Shown here: positions 10,399-22,369 of the stretch, piece after piece
Layout: every line of letters starts with the position of its first letter
How positions within the stretch are numbered: position 1 is the stretch's first letter
DNA from: Posidonia oceanica
Lineage: Eukaryota > Streptophyta > Magnoliopsida > Alismatales > Posidoniaceae
Direction of reading: 5' to 3'
Length of the DNA: 64,000 nucleotides
Assembly (NCBI GenBank): GCA_037176725.1
Contig: JAZBRS010000077.1
Coordinates: 5,146,001 to 5,210,000, forward strand
The notes under the pieces: generated by a model
Told to the model about the DNA's origin: nothing
Seen by the model: only the letters and a program-made list of their open reading frames with translations
Database searches by the model: none
Program-made: the position numbers and the translations under genes

Positions 10399-12252
10399 TT
10401 TCTCCAAGAAGGAGAAGGAACATGGGACTATCAATCATTGACAAATATTTGGAAATCCCATTAAAAAGGATGTTTTTAACTTATTGATTAATGAAATTAT
10501 TTGGATGGAATTTCACTCAATTTATCATGAATTTACATTACAAACAATTGGTGTTATTCTCTATAAAAATATATCTTTGTTTTAAAGATTTTCGAACTGA
10601 TTCGGAATACCATTTTTGGACCGGAATACTGAAATTCCCTGATTTGGAAGTTCCTTTTTGTCTGGTGTACCGATTATGCAGAAAAATAGAAAAACCTGTA
10701 GATTTTTCAGTAAACCGATTTTTGACTGGTTTTTCGAAATTCCCTGCTTCGGAAATTAATTTTTGACCGGTTTTCCAAAAATTCCTGATTCGGTCTACCG
10801 TTTTTATTCGATTTGCCGAAATGACTGAAAAGTTTAAATTTTTGAATTTCTTGACTAAATTTTTTATTTGAAAAAATATTCATGCCTTATGATCTTTCTG
10901 TTTATTGATATTTTATACATTTGATAAAAAATTTTGAATCATTATATATAGAATTTAATCCTATGTAATTGTGTTTAAATTAACATATCTCATCTTATGA
11001 AAGGTTATTGTATTTTATCTTATTATCATGATTGACTTAATATAATTCTCTATCATGATGATGTTAATATCTTGTTATATCATTTTGTTCATGTTGAAAT
11101 GAAAATGAGAGTTTTTACAAAAGTTTTTAATTCTTATTGTTATCACTACTTGATATTGAACTATTTTACATATGCTTGTTGATAGGGGGAGCATATTGAA
11201 TATCTTTTACATCATAATATTTTGATCTTAATGCCTATTAATTGATATAGATTCAACATTGGATATCATATTAATTAATTTTGGCATTTGATTTGATGAT
11301 AAGTTTTAATTGAATATTTTCCAACAATTGGTATCAACATTGAGTATCTTTTAACAATTGATTGGTATCTCTTATAAAAATTAATGAATTTCAAGCTTAT
11401 TGAATATCTGAATTTGCTCTTTACCCTTGATTGGTGTAAGGGGGAGCTTACTATGATTCATTGACTATCTTACAATTGGTGATTTTGATGATTCTTACTA
11501 AATATCTTTTGATCTTGATGCCTATTGATCTAACATATTGGTATAGATCTAACATTTGGTATCAATTGACTTTACCATATGAAATTGAAATTCATGCATA
11601 TCATTTATCATATAAAGTTGAAATTGATTGAATATTATTTACTCATCATATTGTTCATTAAATAAAAATGATTTCTGATCTTATTGATTATTATTGAACA
11701 AAAGAATTGTTTTAGATGCTTATTGCTTATCAATTACCTTTTGAAGATGATTTTGATGATTTCTTATTGAAAATCTTACAAAAGTTGATTTTTTTTACAC
11801 TTGGTATTCTTTCTAACAAATTGATATCTTGTTATAAATTGGTATTTTTCTAACAATTGGTATCTTTTAAGAAATGGTAAATTTTGGCAAATAGATATCT
11901 ATGCTTGAAGGAAATGGGAGCTTACTGAATATCTATGAATGTTATATAAGTTGATTTTTGATTAAAATAATTTTGATTTTATTAATTCTTATTAATAAAA
12001 GTTGGTTTGAATGTCTATTGAAAATCATTTACCTTTTGATAATGCTCTTTGGATTTATGCCTTCTATTCTTTTTGCTTATGATAAAAAGGGGGAGAAGAA
12101 TATGATAGGTTTTCCAAAGCTATGTTTTTGAGCTTATCATGTTACTATAAGATAAGAGGGGGTGCATTAAGATTTTATTGACATATATTTATGCTTATTC
12201 TAAGAGGAAGCCAGTTCTATAGCTTTGTATATTTATGACTTTTGTCATCATC
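10399..12252 (+). other. AT-rich non-coding interior of the Copia-type element
   Basis: No pol domain is visible in any frame. Positions 10590-10800 carry more CGGAATACC-like words like those in the LTR U3. Between 11170 and 11900 the phrase 'ggggga..c.tattgaatatctt' and words like AACAATTGGTATC recur, the latter echoing the primer-site junction. The GGGGGAG words (11186, 11442, 12090) resemble polypurine tracts. Confidence 0.6.
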
Positions 12253-12266
12253 AAAAAGGGAGAGAT
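12253..12266 (+). promoter_or_regulatory. Polypurine tract of the Copia-type element
   Basis: A purine run ending GGGAGAGAT lies directly before the 3' LTR start TGTTGG, in the expected place for plus-strand priming. Confidence 0.75.
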
Positions 12267-13549
12267 TGTTGGTAAAATTGCCTCATCTCGGTTTTGATGA
12301 TAACAAAATATTTTGTGTTCAAACCATTCTTATTAGGTTAAGAAAGCATTCTTATAGACCTTGAAAAAGAAGAAGGTAAAATGACTCATGGAGCTTCAAT
12401 GAAGACTTGAAGACTTGTGTTTAACTCTAAATATGTAATGCATGGAATGTAGAAGAAAATTCTACATCAGAGACTACACAAGGACAAGAAGAGAAATCAA
12501 GACAAAATGTGTTTATGTTGTAATTGTATTCTAAGAAATGATGTAACAGATCTCCAAGAATCTTCCAAAAATAGTTGGGATATCACCTTCACCTAAACCA
12601 GGGGATTACACGTAGAATAACCTCAAAGTTTAGAAGTTAGGTTAAAAATGGAAAACCGATTCTCACCGGTATACCATTTTCACTGGGTAGAAGGTTAATT
12701 AGTAGAAATATCATTTAAATAAGACCGTTGGATAAAATCGGAATACCGTTTTATAACGGAATACCATTCCTGAAATTAGGGATCTTAGCTCCGATTTCCT
12801 CTGGAACACCGGTAGTATCTGTCTACAGCTCAGATTAATATCGGAACACCGTTTCATACCAGAATACCGATTTAGTCGAAAGTTGGAGATTTTCAGTCAA
12901 CCGATTCATTTCGGAATACCATTTTATACTAACCGTTTGTTAACGTTGAGCTAGCCATTAGACATAGACTTTTACCCATGTTTCTTATAAATAGGACCCT
13001 CATTCATCACATAGAGATAACACATCATATAGAGCTTCAAGCCACATCATTTTCCAAGTATTCTACTCCTATTTTGTGAGAAAGATTCCCAAAGCAAGAG
13101 AGATACATTCCCATCCTTTCCACCTTGCCAAAAGAATTTTGGGAGATATAGAAAAGAGTCAATAGAGTTGTAATTTTCAGTTTGCTTGTGTGAGTTCTTT
13201 TCCGGAAGCGAGAAGGGTTACCATGGTTTTTGCGGGAGCTTGGCGTGGTCTCGTCAAGGTGTAAGGCAAGATCTTGGCCCGAAACAAGATCAAAGTTAAG
13301 GTAACTCTTGAGGGGATTTCTCGAGGAGTGGACTAGGCCAGGGTGGCTGAACCATTATAAAATTACTTGTGTATATTTTCATTGCCTCTCATCCCCTTCT
13401 ATGCATGTTTTAGTTTAAACATTCAAATCTATATCTCCATATTTCATTTACTTGTTAATTTGCTTAAAATAGTTAAAGAGTATTTTAAAATCCACACTTA
13501 TCCTTTAAATCACTATTCACCCCCTCTAGTGAAGCCTAGAATCCTAAGA
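12267..13549 (+). repeat. 3' LTR of the Copia-type element
   Basis: It begins TGTTGGTAAAATTGCC and ends CCTAAGA, where the last dinucleotide CA has mutated to GA. It is 1283 bp against 1285 bp for the 5' LTR, with the TATA box at 12986-12995 conserved. TAGGC follows. Confidence 0.9.
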
Positions 13550-13554
13550 TAGGC
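13550..13554. repeat. Target-site duplication, right copy (TAGGC)
   Basis: It is identical to 7654-7658 and confirms that the Copia-type element inserted as a unit. Confidence 0.85.
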
Positions 13555-14400
13555 AGCATTGCAGTAGTGCTTGGCAGAATTGCAAGATACCCCTGTAGTT
13601 TTGCAAAACTGTGTACAAGCCCTCAATTTTGGCAAAAAGTGCCAAGCTTGCTTCCAATAGTTGCCAGAGCCCTAATCATGCTTAGCATTAGTGCATCAAC
13701 TATTGATAAACCCAGCGGAATAGTGAGGCTAGCAGAATAGCAGTACATTTCCTCGCATTCCAGAAACAGCGAACAGGCCCCAAGCTTTTGCGAAAGTATT
13801 GAATCTACCCCGATCATGGATAGAATCATGGCATAACCCCTCAGAACCATGAGGAGGGCACCGTCAGACCTTCACAGTTAACAAAAGTCAGAAGCAGCTG
13901 CCAGAAATCTCAGTGCGGGGGAATATTGCAAGAAAGCCCCTGTAGTTTATCAAAATGTCAGAATCTCAGCAAATCAATGCCAGAACTACTCCAAGTGATT
14001 CCCAGGTGGGATACTCAGCCGCAGCATCCATCAGTTGGCCTTGGGTCAAGCAAGACTACCAAGCACCCTCAGTTGGGAAATTTGCAATGATACCCCTGTA
14101 TTTCTATAAAATTGCAAAGTGCCCCCCCAACATGCCCATGGAATGCTCCGTCAGTCTGATACATCCTTCAGAGCACAGCACAACCCAGCAAGAGCATAGA
14201 GTCCTGCAGCTGGGAAATTTGCTGCAGCACCCTTGCATTTGGCATATTTGCACATATGCCCCTATCAAAGCAGAAGCCACAAGCTGCCCTTTAGAGCGAT
14301 GCAGCTGCAGATTGGCGATTCGACTCTCCAGGGTGATACCCTTAACTGTCACGGGACCATCTTCAAACCTCTACCAAACCCCTGGGTCTTGGTACTCTCG
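13555..14400. repeat. Degenerate repeats of a TTGCA / CCCCTGTA phrase, no gene
   Basis: The phrase (t)tgcaa.atacccctgta.ttt...aaaattgcaaa..gcccc recurs in degraded form near 13582, 13929, 14085 and 14220, spaced about 135-350 bp. A similar TTGCA-rich periodic region lies inside the LTRs of A and B. No coding frame is supported. It continues the region left of the Copia-type insertion and would be UTR of the older element. Confidence 0.45.
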
Positions 14401-14412
14401 TTATCTCCGACC

Positions 14413-14470
14413 GATAAGTCCGTAACTTATCCTATCAAGCCCCTTTCGACCGATAAGTCCGAGACTTATC
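14413..14470 (+). repeat. Two GATAAG...CTTATC hairpins
   Basis: GATAAG(tccgtaa)CTTATC spans 14413-14431 and GATAAG(tccgaga)CTTATC spans 14452-14470. The same hairpin with the same TCCG loop start occurs in B at 55537-55556, a variant lies at 56660-56679, and a truncated copy in A's UTR runs into the window end. Confidence 0.7.
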
Positions 14471-14504
14471 AGTTCGCTTCTTTGCACGACTTCGCTCCGG
14501 GCAG

Positions 14505-15005
14505 ACGAAGTCCCTTTGCTTGATTCCTTGCTCCGTGTGGACGAGGACAAGTTTGCTTCTGGGTGACCTTGTCCAGGCAGACAAAGTACTGCTTGCTTGT
14601 TTCCTCGCTCCGTGCGGACAAGGACAAGTTTGCTTCTATGTGACTTTGTCTAGGCGGACAAAGTTCTGTTTGCTTGCTTCCTCGTGTCAGGTGGACTAGG
14701 ACAAGTTTGCTTCTGCATGACTTTGTCTGGGCGGACAAAGTCCTGCTTGCTTGCTTCCTCGTGCCGGGTGGACGAGGACAAGTTTTGCTTCTACATGACT
14801 TTGTCCAGGCAGAAAAAGTCCTACTTGCTTGTTTCCTCGCTCCGTACGGATGAGGACAAGTTTGCTCTTGCGAGACTTTGACCAAGTGGACAAAGTCCTA
14901 CTTGCTTGCTTCCTCGTGCCTGGTGGACGAGTACAAGTTTTGCTTCTGTGTGACTTTGTCCAGGCCGGACAAAGTCTAGCTTGCTTGTTTCCTTGCACCA
15001 TGCGG
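14505..15005. repeat. 77-bp tandem repeat, about 6 units, each with an inverted repeat
   Basis: The word ACAAGTTT recurs at 14547, 14624, 14701, 14778, 14856 and 14933, a period of 77-78 bp. Each unit contains a stem of the type GACTTTGTC(tgggcg)GACAAAGTC, perfect in the third unit, flanked by CTTGCTTGCTTCCTCG. It lies where tandem arrays are found in the 3' UTR of A and B. Confidence 0.9.
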
Positions 15006-15159
15006 ACTGTAGATATCCCATTTTTGCATTTCCCAAAGTTCTTTAACGATACGAACCTTTGAGGCACCCCAACTCATATAACTAAGGAATAATAACACAT
15101 TTTCCAGATTTTCTATGATTTGCTTAAAGATATTACCGGTCTTTCCCTCCTTAAAGGTT

Positions 15160-15378
15160 GTTAGCTGTGGTAGAGCTAACACACTCAAACTAGTTGCAAG
15201 TTTGAGTACCTTGAACACTTTTTTCTCAGTCTAAGTCCGTTAGTTGTGGCAGAGCCAACAGTTTTATTCTACTCAAACTAGTGGCAAGTTTGAGTCCCTT
15301 TAACCATATGTAGTGAGAGTTCATTAGCTATGGTAGAGTTAATGCTCTCATTTTGCTCAAATCAGTGGCAGATTTGAG
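15160..15378 (+). repeat. Three tandem units, each with two stem-loops of 9-nt loop
   Basis: Type-1 hairpins: GTTAGC(9)GCTAAC 15160-15180, GTTAGT(9)GCCAAC 15239-15259, ATTAGC(9)GTTAAT 15323-15343, with loops TGTGGTAGA, TGTGGCAGA and TATGGTAGA. Type-2 hairpins: ACTCAAAC(9)GTTTGAGT 15183-15207 and 15271-15295, CTCAAAT(9)ATTTGAG 15356-15378, with loops TAGTTGCAA, TAGTGGCAA and CAGTGGCAG. Outer and closing pairs change together (G-C to A-T; C-G to T-A). Confidence 0.8.
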
Positions 15379-16243
15379 TTTCTTAATGTTAAAGAAGATA
15401 TTTTCTTGATTCCAAGGAATTTCTGATGTTTTCAGGGCTTTTAACATGTTTCTCTGAATTAATATAAAAGACAGAGTTAAAAACGCAAAAAGACCTGCTC
15501 GTTGCCTCTTTGGGGGGTGACACAAATAGTCGCCACCTCAACAGGCGACGAGCATTTTGCCACTTTCTCTCATCATATTTTGTCATCCTAGGCATTAATA
15601 TGATATATGGGATTATTATTAACTATCATAACATTTATCCCATAATTATTTATATTTCTACGATTTTTCTATGCATGTAAAAATATGATATATGATATAT
15701 GATATATCATATCATGTCAACTAATTAGGAAAAGTCCTAGAAAAAAGGATGATGATCTTTATTTGGCTTAATAATATCATTGAATTAATTATCTTGTTTT
15801 AATATATAAATTGTATATATCTTTAATTCAAAAACTGAATTCAAAATTAAGATATAAATCCAAGTTGTTACAGTACTTACGAGCTTAGACTAGGTCAAAG
15901 GATATGATCCCTAGACTTGTAACTAATTAGTTAGGATTTTATTTTTGAAAAATAAAGATCTTTGTGTCTAGGCACCACATGTAGGGGCGACTTGATGATG
16001 TGGACTCATCTAGGCCCTCTAAATCTGATCTTTCATCTCGTCCATACACCAGCTAGGCGCCTTTGCAACCCGCAACTTGTTGACGTGGACCCATCATTGA
16101 CTCGATCAGCGTGCCTCCACATCATTTCTACATCATTAGTCTGAGATATTTGTGCTTGTCACCGGTCATATAGACGACTTGCTATAAATATCTAATTTTT
16201 CTAGAAACTTCCTAGACCTAACCCACTCGTGGCGCCTCACATC

Positions 16244-16253
16244 TATAAATAGG
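16244..16253 (+). promoter_or_regulatory. TATA box in the older LTR-like region
   Basis: TATAAATAGG matches the plant TATA consensus. A second, weaker copy (CTATAAATATC) lies about 60 bp upstream. It supports a sense promoter here. Confidence 0.6.
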
Positions 16254-19200
16254 CCCCGAGAGCCAGTGCTCAAGGGGATGCAGATCAAAAAGTCAGAGGT
16301 AGATCAACAAGTCAGAGTTGTCCTCTGAGAGTTAGAGAGGCACTTCCTATAGTTGTGAGATCCATAGATCCAGAAAGTGAGAGAGAGAGATTCCAAGAGA
16401 TCCCTAGTCCCCACTCTGCCCAAATCCAGAGATTATCAATCCCAGATCCCAGAGATCATCATGCCTAGATCCCAGAGATCCTGAGCCTAGCCGGAGCTCC
16501 GACTGTGCCTCCACTTCCTCACTCCACGCCATAGAGCACGAGGGTGAAGGTAGTATCTTCTTCCAATCTACTTTTATTCATTGTGCATTCCTTAAAATAG
16601 GACTTATAGCATATGCATGCGAGGAACCACCATCGGTTAGTATTTGATTCATTTGTTTATTTTATTTCTTATTCATCTGATCTGCTTACTACACCCAGAC
16701 TTATCTAGATCTATTTACTTGTTTTGAAGGAAAGGAATATCTCACGCAGCACGAGGACGCCGCTGGACGACATGCTGCTGTTGATCTAGTGAGCCGACGA
16801 CCCATATCATCCACATCTCCCCCAGGCGTCTTGTCAGCCAGCATTGCAAATCAATGAGTGGCGATCACATCAAGTTGACGACGTTGTGGAAGCGCTCTCA
16901 TCTTTATCTACACCCCCAAATCCACATCCACAGAAATTAGTGATCACGGTGGGACCGGCTTAAGCCAACCCTTTATGCTATGTGAGTATCCTTTCCTTCC
17001 TTCGTTTATTTTCATAGATCTTGATTGTTTTCAATTTGGAGGCTATACGTATAGGTTTTCATGACTCCTAAACTCTCCTTCGTGTTTTCTGACATTAGAA
17101 TAGATCTCATATCTAGTCATCTTTGCTTAAGGCAAAAAGTCTCAATAGCACTTTCAGGCAACGACTAACTTTGCGTCTGTTGCTTTGAGGATTGGGTTAA
17201 TACTATTCTGAAGTTAGAAAGCCTCTGTATCTAGCCGCCTATTCATACGGCACATGTTGTTGTCGCTCATCCAAGCGGCGACTAGTGTGAGCGCCTGTTT
17301 CACAGGCGACTGGATCTGGGTACTGTTTCCAGTGCATATCTGTTGACACCCCAACTTGGCAGGCTTGGACCATTTGGGACCCTCCTGGTGATTGCTGGAC
17401 TCAAACCCAAACCAAACCAAACCCTAACCCTCTTCTTTACCCTTCAAAACCAGCCAAACTTGACCTAAGCCTTTACCCCTCTTCCCAAGCTCAAAACCTG
17501 ACCAAAATCCATAGGAAAACCCACCAACACCCACTTAACAGACCTACCCAAGAACTTAGAAATTTTCAAACCAAGACCATTCCCAAAAACCCTAGAAAAC
17601 CTAGGTAAAACTCCCTTTTTTCTACACCTTAAAACCCCTCCAAAACCTCCTTGGAATCAAACCAAAATGTCAGAGCCAGCTCCTCAAACCCTAGACTACC
17701 CACTCTCCAACTTTCATCCCGTTCCAAGACTCCTAAGCCTCCCTTTTGGCCAAATTATCGTTTTCTCTCTCCGGGATTATCATTTTCTCTCTCTCTCGAT
17801 TATCATCTCTCTTTTCATCCCCTTCTTGCCCTTTTCCTGCCTGGCTGTGGGCCCTCTTTGTGCTTCTATCCCTTCTCTATCTTATTTCTATTTTTACTTT
17901 ATTTTTAGCTTTTTCCCTGAAGTTTAAAAAATCATTTTCCTCCAACTCATCTCTTTCCCTTTTATTTCTCCCTTCTTCCATTTTCTTCCTCCTTCTCTTT
18001 TCCTTTTTCTTCCCTCTACTAAAATCCATAAAACCCCTAAAAATCTGTAAAAATCTAAAACGTAAAAGAAACAAACCAAAACTCTAAGAAAAGTAATTAA
18101 AAACATTAAACAAACAATTAAAAAGAAAATCAAACATGCAAACTAAAAAATGCAAAACAAACTAAAAGAAAATACTGAAAAATCAAGGAAAAAACTAAAA
18201 TAAAATCAAAACCCACCAAAAGTGAAAACCCTATCAAAAGAATTAAAAAAACAAACCCTAGAAAGAAGTAAAACAATTAAAACACTAAGATAAGTAATTA
18301 ATGAAAGAAAAAAGCCTAACTTAGCAAACCTGAGAAAAAACAACCTAAGAACTTAATTAAAAAGAAAATGAAAAACACATTAAAAAGACTTAAAAACACT
18401 CCATCAAACCAGAGAAACCCAATTAAAAAACATCAAGAAAAATCAACAAATAAAAATCAAAAACCTAATTCAAAAGACTTAAGAAAGAAAAAAAACCTAA
18501 AAGACTAAAACTAAAAGCCCAAAACCCATCCTAATTAACCTAAAAATAAATCCTAAAAATCCTAATTAACATCCTAAAATGCTTAACAAGAAAAACACAA
18601 TTAACAAAACAATTTAAAAGATTTAACAAACACTTAATCAAATGGAAAACAAATTAAGAACAAAACAAAACCCTAAAACCCTAATCAAGCCCAAAACACA
18701 CTAATTAGCCTAAAAATAGTCATTAAAAATCTAATTGAAATCCTAACTCACAACACAACCTTTCTAGTATTTTTACTTATTTTTAATTTATTTTTTCCTA
18801 ATTTTATTTCCTCACTTTTCCCTCTCTTTCTTCTTTCTCATTTTTTCTTTCCTTTTTCCTTGCTGGGCCCATCAGCCCGTTTCTCTCCTTCTTCTTTGTT
18901 TTTCTTTTCCTTTTTTTTCGGCCCATCACGCCCCTACTCCCTCCTCCCTTCTTTCTTTTCTTTCTTTCTTTCTTTCTTCCACAGCAGCACCTTGCTTCCT
19001 CCTTCTCCTCTCCTTCCCTCTCTGATTTTCGAATCCCAGCACGTTTCCTCTGCAGACACACCCTCTCACAGCCGGCCGCCCGTTGCAGCACACTTCCTCT
19101 GCCTTCGCTCCACCTTTCGGCGTTTACAGCCCCCTAGCCCATACCTCTCGCCGGCCTATTCCTCATTGCCACAGCTGCCAACTTCTGGCCAGACTTGCTG

Positions 19201-20689
19201 CCAATCGCCTACAAACCCACCTTCCCAAGCCAGCCTCCTGCAATGGCTTTCGAGTGCTCCAGCTCGAACAAACCCCCCCTCCTTCTTCCTCCTTCAGACA
19301 GCCTTTCGTCATCAGCAGAGAGGGAGTGAACCAGAGATCAGAATTCCAGAGCTTTTTCCCCACCTGAACCGACCTCCATTCTCCTCCTCTGCATCCTTCA
19401 ATTCCTAGAGAAGAGAGAGCAGCAAGAGAGAGCCTGAGAGAGCCTTTGGCATCCCGGAGAGAGATACAACTCCAGAGCATTTCCCACATCAGAACCTTCT
19501 CCAATTCCTTCCTCAATCTTCAGCAGATCCTTCTCCTCTTTTTCCAGTAACCCAACACCATTCCAAGTCTTCATTTCTCTCTCCTTTGATTCCCCAACTT
19601 CACCTAGAAAACCAACAACCTTCCTTCACCACTTTACGGCCATTCCACCACTAAAACACCCTCAGACCACCTGAAACTCCACCTGTAAGCCAATTCAAGA
19701 CCCACCTGCAATTGCCTTCACCACCGTCCACCACATCCTCCCAAACTCCTCCCAGACATTCTCCTGACCTCCACCTTCCCAAAGCACCTGACCTTCAGCC
19801 CTCTCCCTCACCACAGACCAAGAACGCCACCACAAACACCTATCACTCTTTCTGACCAGAAACGGACCCAATCCTCAAACTCCCTCCACACTCTCCAGAA
19901 AGCCAATCCAACCACCTAGAAAGCTTCCCCGAACCTCCAGCAATCTCCCGAAAGGCCCCATCCAATCCGACGAGCAGCAGACAACTCCCCCGGCCTTCGG
20001 CCACATCCCTGAACCCAAAAATTACCAGATCTTCAGCTGAGCTCCGAAGCTCGTGTCCGGACGTCTGGGAAGCACCGGAGGAACGTTCTGAAGCAGCTCC
20101 AGCCTTCGCGAGCAGCCGACGACGCCCGCAGCGACCGGACGACCTCCACCGGCGACTGCTGAAGCCATCGACGTCGGGAGGACATCTTAGACGCAGGAAA
20201 AGGTAACTCTCACCTCCCTTGGCTTCCTCTCCCTTCTGTGTTGCTTCTCCGGCCCTTAGATATAGGTTTCCGGCCTTCCTGCTCCGAGTCCAGCCGTCGG
20301 TCAGGTCGTCTTCTCTGGCGAGCTTCTCCGGTCATCCCGTCGCTCCGGCCAGCGGAACGCGCCTCCAGCAATCCCCTTAGGTCCGCACGAACCTCAGGAG
20401 TGTTCTCCGGCCCTCAGAACGCAGCGTCGCTGCGTCGATCGGCCGGACGAACCTTCTGAAACTCTGTGGAACTCCGGCGACCGCTCCAGTCCGTTCCAGG
20501 CTGCGTCGACCTCCGCCGATCATCGTCTGACCTCTGCCCGGAGCAGGAGCAGCTCTCCCGCCGGCCTGCACGCCTCCAGCATCCCCGTGCCGGCAGTCGC
20601 GGGCGCTGGCAGCTTGCTGCTACAGTGCCCACGGCCGTCGGCCGTCTACTGTGTGTTTATTTTTCTCTGGCTATAGTTTCTTGGTGAAT

Positions 20690-21700
20690 ATTGCATATTT
20701 GGTCTAAGTTTCTGTCATTTTACATTCCAGTCCTTATTTCATTTAATCTGCTGTATTTTTGAATGGAAATCATATTAAATTGCATGATCTGTTTATGGTT
20801 TTTAGTATTTGTAGTTTAGTCCATTTACTGTGCGTTTCCTCAGTAAAAAGTTTAAGTTTGGCTCTTCTGCTTTTAATTTTAGCATTTAAGTCCTGCAGTA
20901 GTTTATTTAATTTTAATGTGTTAACTTTGCCTTACAATATTGCATTCTGTGTCCCTGCATTTTACTGTTTTTTGCACTTTAGTCCTTTGCACTGTAGAAC
21001 TTAGGTTTTAATTTTAATTTTTTGCTTGCTGCATTGCACATTTTCCCATCTATTTTCTCATTTTTGCATGTAGGTCCTTTTAAATGCACAGTAGTCATTT
21101 TGCATGCATATTTTACTTATTAAATTGCATTTTCCCCCCTGCATTTTTAAAAAATTGCACATCAGTCCTTTATCTGTGATTTCAGAGCATATTTCGCATA
21201 CTAAATTGCATTTTTGACCTTGCATGATTTCAAAATGACACATAGGTCCTTTGCATCATTTAAAATCATGTAAAATGCCTGTTTTGCCCTTAAAATTGCA
21301 TTTTAGCTCCCATGTTTGCAAAATTGCATGTAGGCCCTCCACTTGCATTCCCAAACTCCCCAGAACCCTGTTTTCTGGAAAAATTGCATTTTAGACCCTG
21401 GAGTTTTTCAAAATTGCATTTTGCTTGCCATTTGCTTTCAAAACTTCTTCTGATGCATACCTACTTTTCAAAATATCATTCTAAGCCCAGTCTTTTGCAA
21501 AACTGCATGCAATCCCTCCTGTTTCCAAAATCCCTGCCTGTAGAGCCCCATCTTTTTCAAAACTCTGGATTTAACCCCCTTTTTCTTTTTGAAAATGCAT
21601 TTGAATCCCTGTTTTCCCAAAATTCTCCTTCTTGTCTTTTCTTGCTTCTGCATACATTCTGCATTCATTTAGCTTTGCATTAAGCATCCCTTTGCACACA
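20690..21700 (+). repeat. Degenerate TTGCAT / TAGGTCC periodic zone in LTR A
   Basis: Words such as TTTTGCATGTAGGTCC, TTGCACATCAGTCC, GACACATAGGTCC, TTGCATGTAGGCCC and TTGCATTTTAGACCC recur every 50-90 bp through about 1 kb. The homologous zones in B are about 38950-39900 and 60460-61400. No coding capacity is kept between copies. Confidence 0.6.
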
Positions 21701-22369
21701 CTAAGTCCCTTTAGCTCCCTTTCACCCGGGAGGACCTTTTGCACACCCCTAGGACCTCCTGAGCACTTAGATCTGCTCTTCTCCTCTGTTCTGGCACTCC
21801 TGTCTTGAAGCTGCGATATCTTCCAATCCGGCCGTTGGATCTTCTCAAACAAGCTGCCCAGGCGACCACGGCGAAGCGCTCTTCAGCATGGACCTTGCAG
21901 ATTTCAGATCAGGCCCCAGGATTCCCAGGTATGTCCTCCCGAACCCCTGCATTGCATTCATTAGCATGCCATTTGCATAGTTTGCTTTGTTTTCGCTTTC
22001 CGTCTCTTTGTGCATGTAGAATAGGACCTCCCCTTCCTGTCATCAACTCAGATCCCCGTTTCGCGTACTCTTGGGTGTTTTGTGTTGTGTTTTCCCTGCA
22101 TTCACCACTTATTGCGACTTTCTTCCCCCTTTTCCACGATCCGATCGCGCCGCGAGCTTTGGGCAGTGTGCGAGACACATCGTGGGGCGGTTTAGTGGGA
22201 AATGGTCACAAAGCAGTGGTAATCCCTCCACTTGCTTGTTCTCCCCAGTGTAGGTCTTCACACCTACTCTGCGTGGCCCTCAAACAGTGTCTGTTCTCAC
22301 ACACACACCGTTTGCCCCTCCCTTCGCTTTTCTTGTCCTCTCTCTTTTCATTTGCATCTGCATGGTTTT

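Larger units (their letters stand above)
7659..13549 (+). mobile_element. Non-autonomous Copia-type LTR element carrying only gag (TR-GAG type)
   Basis: It has two LTRs of nearly equal length (7659-8943 and 12267-13549), a 5-bp target duplication TAGGC, a primer-binding site for initiator tRNA-Met and a purine tract. The 3.3-kb interior encodes only a broken Copia gag (9001-10398) followed by about 1.9 kb of AT-rich sequence with no protease, integrase, RT or RNase H. This matches terminal-repeat retrotransposons with a gag domain; mobilisation would have needed pol from a related element. The LTRs differ by scattered substitutions, so the insertion is not very recent. It sits inside the older Tat-type remnant. 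Confidence 0.9.
1..17340 (+). mobile_element. Probable 3' half of an older Tat-type element (host of the Copia-type element and of A)
   Basis: The order of parts suggests one old element read on the plus strand: post-pol spacer (1-985), two PMD-type genes in antisense (1450-2909 and 3388-6973), 3'-UTR-like sequence with GATAAG/CTTATC hairpins and a 77-bp tandem array (14413-15005), then an LTR-like region (15008-17340). A 5.9-kb Copia-type element (7659-13549) interrupts it and element A begins at 17341. What is seen: homology of the first kilobase and of the 1450-2909 gene to A and B, and the same kind of tandem-repeat UTR. What is inferred: that everything belongs to one element; no second LTR is in the window to prove it. 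Independent fragments side by side remain possible. Confidence 0.5.
15008..17340 (+). mobile_element. LTR-like region of an older element (boundaries uncertain)
   Basis: It follows a UTR-type tandem array and starts TGTAGATATCCC. It contains a hairpin array (15160-15378) and a canonical TATA box (16244-16253) followed by transcribed-leader-like sequence, and has no coding frame. The phrase CACGGTGGGACC near 16948 resembles the LTR/primer-site neighbourhood of some plant gypsy elements. No polypurine tract is obvious before 15008 and the right end is cut by element A, so it may be an LTR, an LTR plus leader, or unrelated sequence. Confidence 0.4.

Noticed and set aside
18655..18700. Telomere-like CCCTAA words (also about 37095 and 58610)
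   Set aside because: Only a few scattered copies in A-rich sequence, no tandem array; they are part of the LTR.
18950..18980. (TTTC)n microsatellite in LTR A
   Set aside because: Ordinary simple repeat in pyrimidine-rich LTR sequence, not informative.
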